Below are positions 1 to 12,800 of a DNA stretch of 64,000 nucleotides, in pieces. The stretch is from Mariannaea sp. PMI_226. Its lineage: Eukaryota > Ascomycota > Sordariomycetes > Hypocreales > Nectriaceae. Location: assembly GCA_024336345.1 (NCBI GenBank), contig JANFOG010000004.1:930001-994000 (forward strand), given 5' to 3'. Position 1 is the first letter of the stretch, and each line of letters opens with the position of its first letter. The position numbers were made by a program, and so were the translations under genes. The notes under the pieces are model-generated. The model was not told where the DNA came from and searched no databases. It saw only the letters and a list, made by a program, of their open reading frames with translations.

Positions 1-2149
1 GCTCTAAGGCGAGTACCTACATTTAAGGAGCTACCCAGGTTCGGTAGGGATGGTAGGTGAACGGTGAGCGGTGATGAATGGTGCAAACGGAAGGCATCAA
101 GCTGGCGCACAAGATGGTTGAGCGCCCAGTATCAAAGTAGGATTCTCGCTGCCAATAGTCCTGTCTTGTTTTCCTTCTTGTCTCGCGAGTATTGGATTGG
201 TCTGCTTGTCTTTTACGTTTCGATCCGGAATGGCCAGTCCACTTTCCTAATTTCATGCAGCATGAGATCCAGGACGAATGAGGTACGTAGGTCTTCAATT
301 TATACTCGATAGAACAACCAAGAAATATCAACCCCCCTCCCCCCAATGCTCTAAAAAAAGTCATATGTACAAGCATTTATCATCTTCTGACTTTCTTGGC
401 CCAAGTTATTCCTACCGGACCATGTTGGGCGGTTTTATCGTGGTAAAGTGGCGTGGGTACTTGACTGTGGTGGTCGCTCTCGAAGGACTATTTCTCCCCC
501 ACCAAAAAACACATCGTCTTGGTAGAAATCGCTGACGGTACTGCACGTTAGTTACGTTGAAGTAGTTATTGGAGGGGTACCGTGTGGGTGGGTGCCAGGT
601 TCAACGTGACTTCAGATTTAAGACACCAAGGCGAGCGGGCTGCTGAGCTTCTTAAGGGCTCCTCGGAATGCTGCATGGAATGAATTTATTACTACCCTCC
701 ATTGCCAACTTCGCCTCCCCCTTGCGCGGTCATGCGTTGGGTCTTCTCCAACCTTTCTGTTCATCTTGACCACGCGCCTCAGTGAAGGACACCATCTTCT
801 CTCCTGGACCCTTTCTTTGGGCAGAGCTTACTGCAAATATGGTGATGTCAGTTTGATGAATAGGTTCTAGGACGGACCAACTGCCTGACAGTCGAGACCC
901 ACGATACAAAACGGAACGCTCAGTGTCTGCCCTTGATTATATGAGCACAGGCGTTTGTGTTGTTCGTTCACGTCTTCTCCCGTTGCACCTCCACCGGCTT
1001 GAGCGGATCGCTTTCGGCCCTCCACGGTCCGCTCCTCGTAAACCAACTTTGGCTTCCCTGGAAATTCCGTCATCTTATCGGCTTGACCTAGTCGCACTCC
1101 CCCTTCGCAAGTCCTATTTTGTTTTTTCAAGAGGTTGTGCCAACAGAATTTCTTGCTTCTATCAACTAGTGCGAGTGCCGAAGTGCTGAAACGGGATATT
1201 GAGCCTCAGACTGGCAGCCTTCAGCCTTGCTGCATGCAACCTTTCTCAAGGCTCTGGTACGCATATTCTTGGTCTGCGTCACCCTCGTTTCTAAGTGCCC
1301 AGTCGACCAGAGGCTGACTTCCCTGACTACCTCATGCCGGTGAGATTTCTTGCAGCTCGTACCCTCCCGCACACCTCCAGTCTCCCCTCCCTGGTCGATT
1401 CATGGTGCATAGACAAGGGTGGCCTTGGCCCTCGCCATTTAGCTCGTATCGATAACCAAAGCATAGACCGTGCAAAATCCGCCATCGCAAACTGTACAGA
1501 GCACTGCATCAGGAGGAGGCTGTGACGGCTGCCAATCATGCGGCACCCTGAACAGACAGGGTCGTGACAAGGCTGGGCCTCTGGTTGGTCGAATCGTACA
1601 GTACGAGCCTTTACTCTCTGTACTGACCACACCACCCCTAACCCACCAAGTCCAAAGTCACTAGTGCCGCCCTCCACATACGCATCAACGACACATGGCC
1701 CCGAGCTTTCCATCTGCCTCCAAACGCATCGTGTGCTACCCTTTGTTCTCTGTGCTTGTCGCCTAGTTACTGCGTTTTCTCTGTCGTCATTGCTCCAGCT
1801 TCGCGTAACGCGCGGCCACCTATCTGAGCCCCGAACTGTCGCCCAAGGCTTCCTCTTCGCTGCCTGCTACGAGCAAGGTTAACTATCTCTCGTATGTCCA
1901 TTCCGACCCTCCTCCAGACTCCATCTATATCATCAACATTTTGTCGACTGACCCAGGACCGGCCAGACCCCAAGTGGAGCTTCTTGTCTGCACTTTAGCC
2001 CATCTCGTCTCAGCCCTTCGACGCGCTTGCATTCGCGCTCTTGTCCACCCTCCACCACGATCACGAACCTGCGTCCGCTCCGATCTACATTGCCGTTCCG
2101 TCCCTCATTGAACCCACCCTGAACGGACCCCCTGTCCCTCCCCGTCACC
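1..2149. other. Intergenic region and leader of SFT2
   Basis: I see no recognisable gene here. Open frames are short (up to about 128 codons), overlap on both strands and have low-complexity or unnatural composition. The last 250 bases or so before the SFT2 start are rich in C and T, as expected of a fungal core promoter and 5' leader. A gene ending to the left of the window cannot be excluded, but no coding signal crosses the left edge. Confidence 0.6.
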
Positions 2150-3156
2150 ATGGCCTCAACTTCTTTCCGGGACTCTATCAACTCTCTGGGCTGGAGCCGT
2201 CGAGATGAACCTGTGAACACCTCCCGGCAGAGCGGCCTGCTGTCGTCGATTCAGAGCCTGAACCCTTTCTCGGACCGTGGCTATGTTCGCTTACCCACCT
2301 CAGAGAGCGCTGGTGCTCCTTTACCCCAACCAAGCCGTCGTGAAGAGGAAGAAGGCTGGTTTGTTCGTGAGTCAACCTGACATCCTGATCCGCATTTGTT
2401 CGGGTACCCCTGCAGCGGGACATGTGCCTTGCATGTAGGACATGCTTCAGAATCATCCATGTGATGCGGATGAGGCACCTCGTGGGCAGTTGAGGCTAAT
2501 CTGAGTCGCAGTTAGTCGATGGGATCGGTTGATAGCGTTTGCTGCTTGCAACCTCGCTGCTCTCGCATGTTTTGTCATCTGCTTCACCCTTTTCCCGGTT
2601 CTCTCCATGAGGCCTCGCAAGTTTGTCATCTTGTAAGTCAATGACGCATACTACTTCTCGAAGACCCTATTCTCTGTCACGCATCCCGTCAGATGTGGTG
2701 TCAGCCACCCGCTGCGACTGCACTTTGCCCTTCTAAGCGCATCAAGCGGTTTGAGCCGAGCAATGAACATCTGCGCTAGGTTACTAACAATAGATTAGAT
2801 GGACTGTTGGATCCTTGATGTTTTTGGCATCCTTTGCGGCGGTGATGGGGCCTATGAACTATTTCTACCACTTGCTATCGACTCCTCGACTCCCATTTAC
2901 TGCCATGTATTTTGGCTCAATTACTTTGACCTTGGTGTTTGCCCTAAAGGTCAGATTTGTCACCGTCAGACGAGAGGAGAAAGATGCTAATCGATTTCCA
3001 CAGCTCCACAGTACTATTCTCACACTCTTTTCCGCCATTGTTCAGCTTGCTTGTTTGGCGTGGTATCTGATCAGCTATTTCCCCATGGGATCAACCGGTC
3101 TACGTCTCGCCGGTCAGTTTGGAGCGAGACAAGCAACAGCTTGGATGAGTGGTTGA
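2150..3156 (+). CDS. sft2: SFT2-family vesicle transport membrane protein
   Basis: This is a tetraspan Golgi membrane protein of the Got1/Sft2 family, which in yeast supports fusion of endosome-derived vesicles with the Golgi. Exons are 2150-2366, 2512-2632, 2799-2949 and 3004-3156. Joined, they give 213 residues, the usual family length. The third exon is preceded by a textbook branch site (TTACTAAC). The N-terminal 72 residues are polar and cytosolic. The conserved LSRWDRL motif (residues 73-79) follows, then four hydrophobic segments at about 80-104, 114-138, 142-165 and 166-192. The protein ends in a short tail with the family-typical GSTGLRLAGQFGARQ. The start is the first ATG, after a pyrimidine-rich leader. 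Splice sites were chosen because they restore the family sequence in frame. The family call is firm; the role in this organism is inferred from yeast. Confidence 0.93.
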
Positions 3157-6100
3157 GAGGGCGACAACTAGTCTTTACGTAGCCTTGTGACGGTTTCCCT
3201 TCCTGTAGCAATATTGAACCGCACATGGGCGACGAAAGTTTGCTTGCAGCTTAACCATCTACGTGTACCATAATCACAATATGTTGTATCGGTAGTTAGC
3301 GTGGCGCCCCAAGGCGTCTGTGTTCGAATAGGTATTTGATGAGCTAGCTCTATAATCCGCTTAATAAATAGCGAAATGATGAACGTAACTTCAGCTTTCC
3401 GAGATGCGTTTCTAGCTGGGCCCCGTTTTTAACATGTATCGTGGATAACGTAAGTTTGTACAAATGTTCAAATTATCAGGCTTCTCAGAATGCGGTCCTG
3501 TAGCTTCTCAGCGTGGCAATCTAACAATACACCACAGTCTTTAACGAGCCGGGATTAACTTCATGTCTACCTGGCAGAGTATTGGTTTGTACGAGGACCT
3601 AACAAATACGTCCTCATAAATCAACCTGTTTCTCGGTTGCTTGCACAGACTACTTCCTTTTCAAGTGTCATTGAGCACCAAGAGCACCTCTTGAGCCTTG
3701 AAAAAAAATCTTGGTGTTGTTACCCACCTACCCACAATGGTCGAGGTGTGATCTTGAGGGAAAGAAATAAATAATAATCAAATGACAATGATGGTTTGCC
3801 TGCTATGTATGCTCTTGGCGCAACTTCAACCTTTTGTCAAGGAATGCTAGTTATATAACCTCTAGGAGCTTAACCTCACTGATAGTGTGAGTAGCGCCCT
3901 AGTCAAAACAAGTAATTACTCGACCAGGACCGAATTTCATTGATCCGATTAAAATGTTCAAAGCACATAGACGGTACGGCGTCTGCTACCCTTGGGACTT
4001 TCATACAGCCAATCAAAAAGCAAAGGGGAGTGACTATTGCCAAAGCTCATAAAATAGGATGCTTGGCAGGATGCTGCTTCACATATCTACCTCCACACCA
4101 GTGTTGAACGACCATTATGGGACCTCGGCTTGCGCGGCTAGCCGTGAGAGCGAAAGCCCGAAGAAATAAAGCGCAAAGTTATGAAGAGTCTAACGTCATG
4201 CTGATGCTGTTGCGTCAAGCCATTATTTAAATAAATTAACTGCACCTACTCCGTACTGTAGGTATAGACGGAGAAGGTCTTCCGTAGACCGTACGGATTA
4301 CCATGCGAAGGGAACCTATGATTTCCTACCTATGTAACAACCCCGGTCCCGTCCGAGCGGCAGCGTGGAAGTGGAAGCCGAAGTGGGTTCGGAAATAAGA
4401 ATTACAGTATAATTCTGAACTTTACTAATTACGTAGGTTCCATTCATCCACCCATGTTTCCTTCCTCCCACAGCAAAGTCATTTTCCAAATACCGATCCC
4501 GTTTTTGCGTCTTTCCTCGTGAGGGAAAACCTCGGACTGGTTTCGGGAGATGCGGGGGTGCAAGATGCCATACTCTGAGGAAGTACCTGCCTAGGTAAAT
4601 GAGACAGGATGCAGAACGAAACAGGACGAAGTAGGAATAGCAGGAATAACATTGCTCTACTTCGTACATGCCAAGGGATTGGTTGTCCTTCATCGTTCAT
4701 GGTTCATCCTCTTAGTAAATGCAGCTAGGTACCTTATGTAGTCGTGCTGACCTTTTCTCTCCTACCTGGTGTACCTATGTAATGTTGTTTATGCGCGGTG
4801 GTCGGTAGGTAGGTAGGTACCTAGGCAAGTACCTTATGATGGTACATGCTTGATGGCAGGAAGTGCCCTAGCGGCAATGCACATGCTTGATGATTAATTG
4901 TGCCTTGGCTGTGTGTGCCTGATGGACATCAAACAAGGAGGTCGCGCCATGTAATCATATACCATCATATTGTTGGCAACAAATAAATAGACAAACAGAG
5001 AAAGCACACTCGTAACTCATAGCTGATGTGGTAAGATGAGTCAGGCCACCGTTGGTTGACCTGCTGTCGTTTGTTTCTGGTATTGTCGCACTTTAAAGCG
5101 TTACATAGCGCCGTTCTTGTTGTGCGGAGGTGGTGGCACATTGCTGTCTTGCTTCTAATACGTACATGTCTCATATCGCCCACCCCGCCACCGACTGAAT
5201 CTTCCGGCTCTGGGTGTCCTGTAGAGTCATCTTACTTGGGTTGGATTGGAGCCGGCTTGGAGCCCGAAGCGATTTGCTCTTTATGTGTACTGTGCTGTAC
5301 ATATATGTGACTCGTCCACTAACTGTGTGTATGAGAGAGACAGAGGTCCTGATTTGAAGCAGCCCCATTCCGAAGTGAGCCTTTAATGGCCGGTACTGTG
5401 ATTTACCAATACACACACAAAAAAAAAAGCGGATTCATTGGAAAGCGATTTCGGGCATCACGCACATAATAAAACACATCTCACGCATCACTAGGCTCCC
5501 GGATTCTGTGCCATGATGTCGCAGCGGCTCTGGGGAGGTGAAGCTGTCCATCACAATTCGATGATTGCTGCTTGCCTGATTAAACCACTGCTTGTGGCAA
5601 ATAGCACCTTCCTACCTGGGCACCACAGGCGGTTCTGAAACCAATATTACTTCCCAGTGTTTAGTTGCCTCCAGGCACATGGAGTGTCCGTGATGAGCAA
5701 TATCCAGGTCGCAGCTTCCCGTAATTAATAGGCAGCCCCAAAATTGGGAAGCGATGGCAGATGGCAAGGCAAGCCCCTCCTCTCTTTCCCCTGCCCTGTT
5801 ACGCCCTGTCACCCAGTGCCCAGTGCCTAGTGCCCACGCCTCACATCTGCTCTCAGTCAATCAGCATGGGCGTAATAAGCAAGGTGCCCAACCACCATTC
5901 ACACAAAAAATCCCGGAGCCACACAAGTTACCATCCCCCCCAAGGGAGGCAGGCAGGCACTGTTCGGCGGCTTGAGCCGATTTATATTCGCTCATTTCTC
6001 CACCAGCCATTCATGACTTTCCGGTTGGACCGTTGCAGCAGCTGCCGGTGAGGAGAGATGAGAACCTAGTCGTGGTATTCTTCCTGCCTGGTTGTTGCTG

Positions 6101-7441
6101 AATCTGGGCCATGCAATGTATGTATTCACAACGTGATTACTTCTTCATATAGACACTGTACCGTGCAGTGCAGTAAGGTACAGAGATACTTTGCCCTTCA
6201 AACTAACCTTAAGGCCCTGGAAGTCGACGGCTTTTGTGATAGCCCACTCACTAAGCACAAGATAGAACCCACTGGAGAAAAAGCCTCCGCCCTCTTTTCA
6301 GTGCCCTAGGTAGAGACTAGGCAGCGTCAATTCCGAGTCACGCTGGCCAGAGCCGTAGAGAGGAGTACTCCGTAAAAGAAAAAAAAATCCTGAACCCTTG
6401 GAACGCCGATGCCGACGTCCACTGCGCGGCGCCGATTCTCCATCACAGGCACTGGCGCAACGCCAATTCAATGTTGGGCCCAGCTTCTCCAGCCGCTAGA
6501 CAGCGCCTAGAAAGTATCCCGTATCCGCTCCCAGGGATCTTGCCCGGTACCTCTGGCGGGGAGGGGAAAAAAGTGTAGGAAAAAAAATTTATTGTTCACA
6601 CAACGTAAAAAATACCCTCCGTCACCTTTTTGATTTCTCTCGGTTCCGTGCCCTCAAACCACAATCCCTCGTCAGCCCCAATTCTGCACTTGCACGAATT
6701 GTTCGCTGTCGTTTGACAATAAAGGAGAGAGTAACAATAAGAACCTCCCTCGTTTCTGCCTACCTGTGGCCGGAAGTTATCCTTGCAGCCTGATCTTCAC
6801 TTACAACTCTTACCTCGTACCAAACAAGTGTGAAGTGCGAGCGAAAGAGAGAGTAAGCCCGAGGACTCCCCTGCATCGATTCGTCACTCCCCGTGGTAGT
6901 TACCTCGACGTCGACACGAGCCGGTCTCTGAACTTTTTTTTTTTTGCCCATCCTCCCTTCGTCGAAATCTTTTCGCCGCTTTTGGTTTTGTCGCCTCGGT
7001 CACTTCCGTTCCGACAACCCAGAATCTCCTCCGCATACGTCCCCGTTACGATTAACAACCCAAGGCTCGTTCGCTCCAAAAAACGCACCTGCCTTCAACC
7101 CAATTTTTCGGCCTTACGGACGAGTCTTCAAGCCCCATCTCGACAGCACTTTTCCTGCCAACCCGAGGTAGGACACCCGATTTCAACTCCCAGAATCGGA
7201 CACCGAACCACCGTCGACGCCCTCATTCCTTGGGGGATCTCGAATATCTACTTGCAGTGCACATTGGGTGTGCAGAGTCTCTCCCCGTGCGTGGAGGGGG
7301 TTGAGATACTTCTCCGGGCCTCACAGTCCCCGGGGAATTCCTTTGCCTCGAGTAGGTGGCCCTAGGTGAAGAAAACACCTCCGGCTCACCACCTCTCTTG
7401 TCTCGTTTGGCCGTAAGCCTGTGCCTACGGCTCTTCTTGAC
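3157..7441. other. Intergenic region with palindromic motifs; leader of the La-motif gene
   Basis: This is about 4.3 kb without a recognisable gene. Part is 3' untranslated sequence of SFT2. From 4240 to 4840 there are repeated AGGTACCT and TACTCCGTA motifs. From about 6600 onward it becomes pyrimidine-rich, with homopolymer T and A runs, and probably includes the promoter and long 5' leader of the next gene. The 199-codon open frame at 6766-7365 lies in this leader and has no protein-like composition. Confidence 0.6.
3363..3368 (+). terminator. Candidate poly(A) signal of SFT2
   Basis: An exact AATAAA lies 207 nt after the SFT2 stop codon in an AT-rich stretch. Fungal polyadenylation signals are loose, so this is only the best local candidate. 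Confidence 0.35.
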
Positions 7442-9860
7442 ATGACTACAGTTGCCTCCGCAAAATCTTCCGAGATGTCGGCATCTACCTTTTCTTACGC
7501 CCAAGCTGCGAAGGGCACGGCCCCTTCGTCGAATACCACCGCCGCCGCTCAGCCTCAGGACGCCCAGGTTCCTGCCGCTGATGCTACCGCCACCAAGACT
7601 GTCGCACCAGAGGTTGAGCAGGTCAAGTCGGTTGAGATCTCCGAGGAGTCCAACGATGTCCAAGATCAGCCCATCGCTCTTGATAAGCAAGATGTCGAAA
7701 CCGCACCGGCATCCGAGAGTGATGCCCGATCCGAGTCTACACAAGACAGAGGCTCGGAATCGAGACGTGAGGAAGATGCCTCGAAGCTAGATCGCCCATG
7801 GCGACGCAATGATAAGCCCGCAAGGTCTTCCAGCACCACAACGAGATCTGCTGACGAGCAAGATTCTCGAAAGGCACGCAGAAGCAAGAAGGGTAAGACC
7901 TCTGAGAAGCAGGCTAGCGATTCAGCGTCAGTAGACAAGGAGCAGGAAGCCATCCCCGAGCCTCCCAAGGTTGAATTGTCCGAGGCACCTATCCCCAGTG
8001 TCAACATCTGGCACAAACGCCAAGAAGCTCAACTTGCCAAGGGCAAGCCCACTCCTGCAGATTCGGTCAATGGCCAGCAGAACGGAACCAAAACTTCTAC
8101 GCAGGCTACTGAGGAAGTCGCCACTCAGAACGGCCCAGTTGTTAACGGCGTGAAGCCTCAGCAAAAGAGCGCTAACCCCGCACGTCCCGAGAGAAATGGA
8201 CCTCGTGGGTCCAGAATGGCAGACAGGGAGCACAAGGACATCCCCCCACCTGTTGAGGATGCCGTTGCATGGCCTACTCCGGAGACTTCTATCAAGGACG
8301 TGAAGGAAGAGAAGAAAAAGCCCGCCGAGCGAGCTGACCGGTCTGACAAGGACAGCCAGGAAGATGGATCTCAGGGCAAGTCCAAACAGAAGAAGGGATG
8401 GGTTGCGTACGACTATGTGCCCACAGTTAGCTTCGAGACCCAGTTGCCTCAGATGCGCAACTCCAAGGCCCGAGGTGGTGCTCGAAGCGGCCGCGATGCT
8501 AATTCCCGAACCATCTCGAATGGTGTCCCCGAGAAGTCTCAGGCTGCTCCCTTGAACAAGGTCAACGACTCCAAGCCCCGAGAGGCTAACAACTCCAACG
8601 GAGCTCCATCCCAAACTCAAGCTACCAAGCGTGCATCGCTTGATACCTCCAACAACCAGAAGAAGGCTCCCAGCGCTGAAAAGCCCAAGGATGCCCCCGC
8701 TCAGTCAAATGTATGTGAAATTAGCCCTACTCTTGATACGCACAAACCCCCCCCCTCCAAAAGTCGAATTGAACTATACGCATATATGCCCCACATCCCT
8801 TTCCAACGGCAGTCACTAACATAACTATCAGGAGACTACCCAAACTTCCAGACCAGAGGGACGTGGTGAGAGGGGACGTGGTGGTGGTTTCCGAGGCCGT
8901 GGCTCACATCAGTCTATCAGCAGCCAGTCTCAGACTCAGCACAACTCCGGCGCCGGCTCCGCTGGATTCAATGGTCAGGCTTCCCGGGCCCAGGGCCCTT
9001 ACAGCCCCCCTCTCCGCCAGGGTTCTCATGGTCAGATCTTCGGACCTCCTCCTCAGCGAGGGCGTGGGGGACGCAACGGCGCAGGCAACTACCACCGTAT
9101 GTCTCTGCCTAATGGACAGTCTCGTGTGCCTGCCGTCCAGGCTCAGTTCCCTCCTTATGACTACTCGATGCCTCCCGTGGCTGGTGTGGCCTACCCGCCC
9201 CATCCTTATTGGGACCACATCGTCGTCCCCATGGTGAAGAGTCAGATTGAGTACTACTTCTCCATTGAGAACCTGTGCAAGGATATGTATCTCCGTCAAC
9301 GCATGGATTCCCAGGGCTTCGTCCCTCTGCATTTCATTGCTGCCTTCAAGCGAATGCGGGAGCTGTCTCCTGATATGGGTCTCCTTCGTGCTGTATGCGA
9401 GGACTCCCTGGAAGTTGAGTATATCGTTGGTGAGGATGACCTAGAGCGCTTACGTCGTCGAGATGGATGGGAGAAATTTGTGCTCCCTATGGAGGATCGA
9501 GATGAGCTTGCCCGCAACCACGGCCCAGCCCATCTAACTTTCAAGAACCGAGCCTACACCTACGGCACCCAGTTCAACGGCGTTGCCCCAGCTCCCTACT
9601 ACCCAACCGAGCCTGCCTTTCAGCAATTTGTTGATGGTAGCCAGATTGCGCCGACCGTGAATGGTCATGCCGAGACCAATGGTCTCAGTCAGCTCTCTGC
9701 TGATGTTCCAGATTTCTCCCCGTCAGGCAACATTCCCTTGACTGGGGTTGAGAGCAGGGACGTGAAACTCGAGGTGTCCGCAGAGCTGCCAAATGGGCAT
9801 ATCGACACTCCCTTGACAAATGGAGTGCATGCTGAGCCGTCTGAGGCTGCTCAACTGTAG
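7442..9860 (+). CDS. La-motif RNA-binding protein (LARP1/Sro9-Slf1 type)
   Basis: This is a cytoplasmic La-related RNA-binding protein. Yeast Sro9 and Slf1 bind mRNA and polysomes and affect translation. Exons are 7442-8710 and 8832-9860, giving 765 residues. The first half is low-complexity and charged and opens with the FSYAQAAKG segment typical of fungal members. An RGG-type stretch follows at about residues 431-505. The La motif lies at about 548-642 and includes MVKSQIEYYFSIENL and the final GWEKFVLP. There is no RRM after the La motif, as in LARP1/Sro9 and unlike genuine La. The start is uncertain: ATG 7442 is the first in frame, but a second at 7475 begins MSASTFSYAQAAKG and would give 754 residues. 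A leader intron (GT at 7168, CAG at 7449-7451) would remove the upstream ATG. The family call is firm; the mRNA targets are unknown. Confidence 0.9.
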
Positions 9861-12800
9861 GCCGTTTGCTGAAAAAGCAGCGCCATCGAATGCGGCATGA
9901 ATTGAGTAGGTGCTTGCTTTATGGAAGGAATTGCCAATCTTTATAAAAAACAAAAGAGTATCGGGCATGCCCGTCTCATGAACGAGAACAGTTTGTTGTC
10001 TTGATTTAGGCATAGTCCCAGGAGAAGGGTAACGCGTCTCGGATCTGTTTCTATGGTTTTATTTAGGGGGGAGCATTTGATGCCCTTGATCACGTTAACG
10101 CCATCAACGAAGGCGTTTTATCAGTTGCTGACGCATTTATTGGTTCATGATTTCCGAGGGAATGATTGTATGGAAATTTGAGGTCTTTTGCGCCAGCGGT
10201 GCACACGAAAATGTTTCAAGCAATCATGGACTGGAGCTGCTACATTTTCTTTGAGTTTAGGACATCAGGTTTGAGGGTGAATGGCGAGATTTATCAGGGC
10301 TGAGCGTCGCTCGAGTCATGGAAAATCTGTGTCTTCTCAGCCTGGAAAAGTCTTGCACGTCCCAGAGGGAAGCAAAAGCGAGGGAACGTGAGGAGCGAGC
10401 AGTGGACGATTTGAGAAAAAAAAATACCCATCTACGACGATATCCCTTTTCTTTCCTATTTCGACAAAGCAAGGGGATCTCGGCTGGCGTAGGCCTGGGG
10501 GAGGGTCTGGTGATACGGTTGGTCTGGTGCTTTATATGTTTTGGCTTTCTCAGGGCGAAATCTGGGCCAGGTATGGAGGATTCAATGTGGTCCTCGTCAA
10601 CGCCCTGTTGGAAAGATGCTTGGCTGCTTTCTTTTTTTTTTTTTTATTTCTCATAGCAGAGCCATGGGGCCCCGACTCTTATAGGTCCTGCAGTACGGTT
10701 TCAGGAGAGGATATATTGTCTTCATGGGTTCAGTTGGAGGAAGAGGGAGGAAACCCATCTCGGCCATGGCCTATGTCTTATAGGCAAGAAGGAATAAGGA
10801 CACTGGAAGCTCGGCAGTGGAAGCTCGGCAGAGGAAGATACACAGAAAGAAAAAAAGACAGGGACGAAAAAAAGCACATGCATATTACTCAACCAAAGGG
10901 GGGACACAAGGATCCAGCTTTTCTTCAAATGCATTTTCGAGGGGTTCCAAAAGGCGGTTTGATTTTTATGGATTTTCTATTATGCTAGACGGGCATCCTC
11001 TCCACATGCACCACTGATCAAGGGGTTATATTGGTTGATTTCTCGATTTTCTGTTTTTATTTTTTTTTATTTTTGTCTGCGCTGTACGATAGTCTAAGAA
11101 AAATAATAAAAAAGATGCAAACATGGGTGAAGATGACTCCTCGTCAGTGCAGTGCAATTAGACTATTATCACAGGTATGCGCGGGGGTTGGGTGAAAATG
11201 ATGAGGCTGTTGTTTATTAGGGCTCACTAATGCACATGGATGGTGAAGCGGTTGCGCACAAGCTTTTAACTTGGTTAGCCAAATATTAAAAATGGGCGGT
11301 CAACTCATCTGGAAGCAGGATCAGTAATTCACAAAAAGGTCTGACAAGAGAAGTGGTTTTTTTGGGATGGGATGTGATGTGTGGGGAGGGCATCAGGGCT
11401 TGCTTGAGGTTGTCATGGTGTTGCGGGGTATCTCATGGTGATGGCGGGGGGGCAATCATGAGAGAAAGGTGTAGGATTCATTCATAGCTGGAGGATTCTT
11501 TGCTGGCTGGTCACCATAGGAAAACGAATAGAGTAGATGTATAGGCATTCTTTCAATTTGGAAAAACTGGAACGAATCTTTTTTCCCAATGTGGTCTTTT
11601 TTTTTTTTTTTTGCTTGTCCGTAACTAATATCTATGCAAGTACACAAAAAAGCACTCACTTCCTGTTGGCCTTCGGGAACACGGACTTGGGGCTTCGGGA
11701 AGCGGGTGTGGCTCAATGGTTATCGGGGTGAAACGCACTAAACGCAAACAAATGAACCTTTTTGCCAAAAAAATAAAATAAAGAAGATGAAAAAGACAAA
11801 AAGGTAAAAAATGCAATCATCGGGGTGCTGAACTAGACAAGACAGCACGAGATGGAGTGGACAGTATTGTGTCTAGGGGATTGCGTATTGCGTCCTGAGT
11901 TTGGCGGATGAGCTGTGAACATACTTTACTTGCTGTATGGCGGCATAGCCGGGACGATAATAACATTAGGGGGGCTACTGGCCGCTGGAACGAGCATAGC
12001 AGCAAAGCGATTGCAGTGCACACAGTAGGTACTCCCCTAGACTACCTAATGATCGCCTCCATGCCATGCCAGAAATGCCCGTCCATCCCTGCAAGTCATT
12101 TGTACATGGAAGAGAGAAAGTCGCTTAGTCAAGTGACATGCATGGGCAGAGCAGGCAAGCGTGGAAAATCTAGAAAGGCGAAAGGGTCCCTAGGTCGGTC
12201 CTTGAAGAGAGGGGAAAGGATGGCGGGGGGAGAGCAGCTGGTGACATCATAGCTACACACGCACACACAGAATGACAGTCACGTCACCAAAGGTCAGTCC
12301 TCAGCGGGGTGAGACCAGGGGGTAGGAGGGGGAGGAGGGGGGGTGATGGTGGCCTGTGTGGCTGACTGGGGCTTGTGACATTTGGGTGGCTCGCGGGGGG
12401 GGGGGAGCATTGGAAAAGTCTGGGTTCAGAGCCCTCGAGTCTTGTTTGAAGCAGGATCGCCAATAGTGCAGGACAACATTGTGCTCTGAATTGCTCATTT
12501 GCTGTCTTCGCAACTTTGACGACGGGGAGCTCCTCCTGCTGTCCGTGTGGTAGATCTCATATCAACTGTATGATATGATGTGATACGTGGGTGAGGACAA
12601 CAGGGCGAAATCGTACACGGAAGAGCACGTCATGGCTCAAATTTCAATCACCAGGCCAAGACTTGAAGAGGCCTCACCTACTGCCCATCTGGTCCCGTCC
12701 TTCTATCAAGTTGATGGAACAAAGGGGGGACTCAGGTGTACTGGTATATGAGGCCGCCAGAGAAGACATGTCCAAAGGGATGGAAGGCTCTTTGCGAGGC

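Noticed and set aside
6766..7365. 199-codon open frame upstream of the La-motif gene
   Set aside because: It has no ATG start at its left end, poly-Phe from a T run and no family signature. It lies in the pyrimidine-rich leader.
7928..8620. 230-codon minus-strand open frame
   Set aside because: It is the antisense shadow of the La-motif gene's low-complexity first exon.
11707..11725. tRNA-like A box (TGGCTCAATGG) on the + strand
   Set aside because: There is no matching B box (GGTTCRANNCC) within the following 90 nt and no cloverleaf can be drawn.
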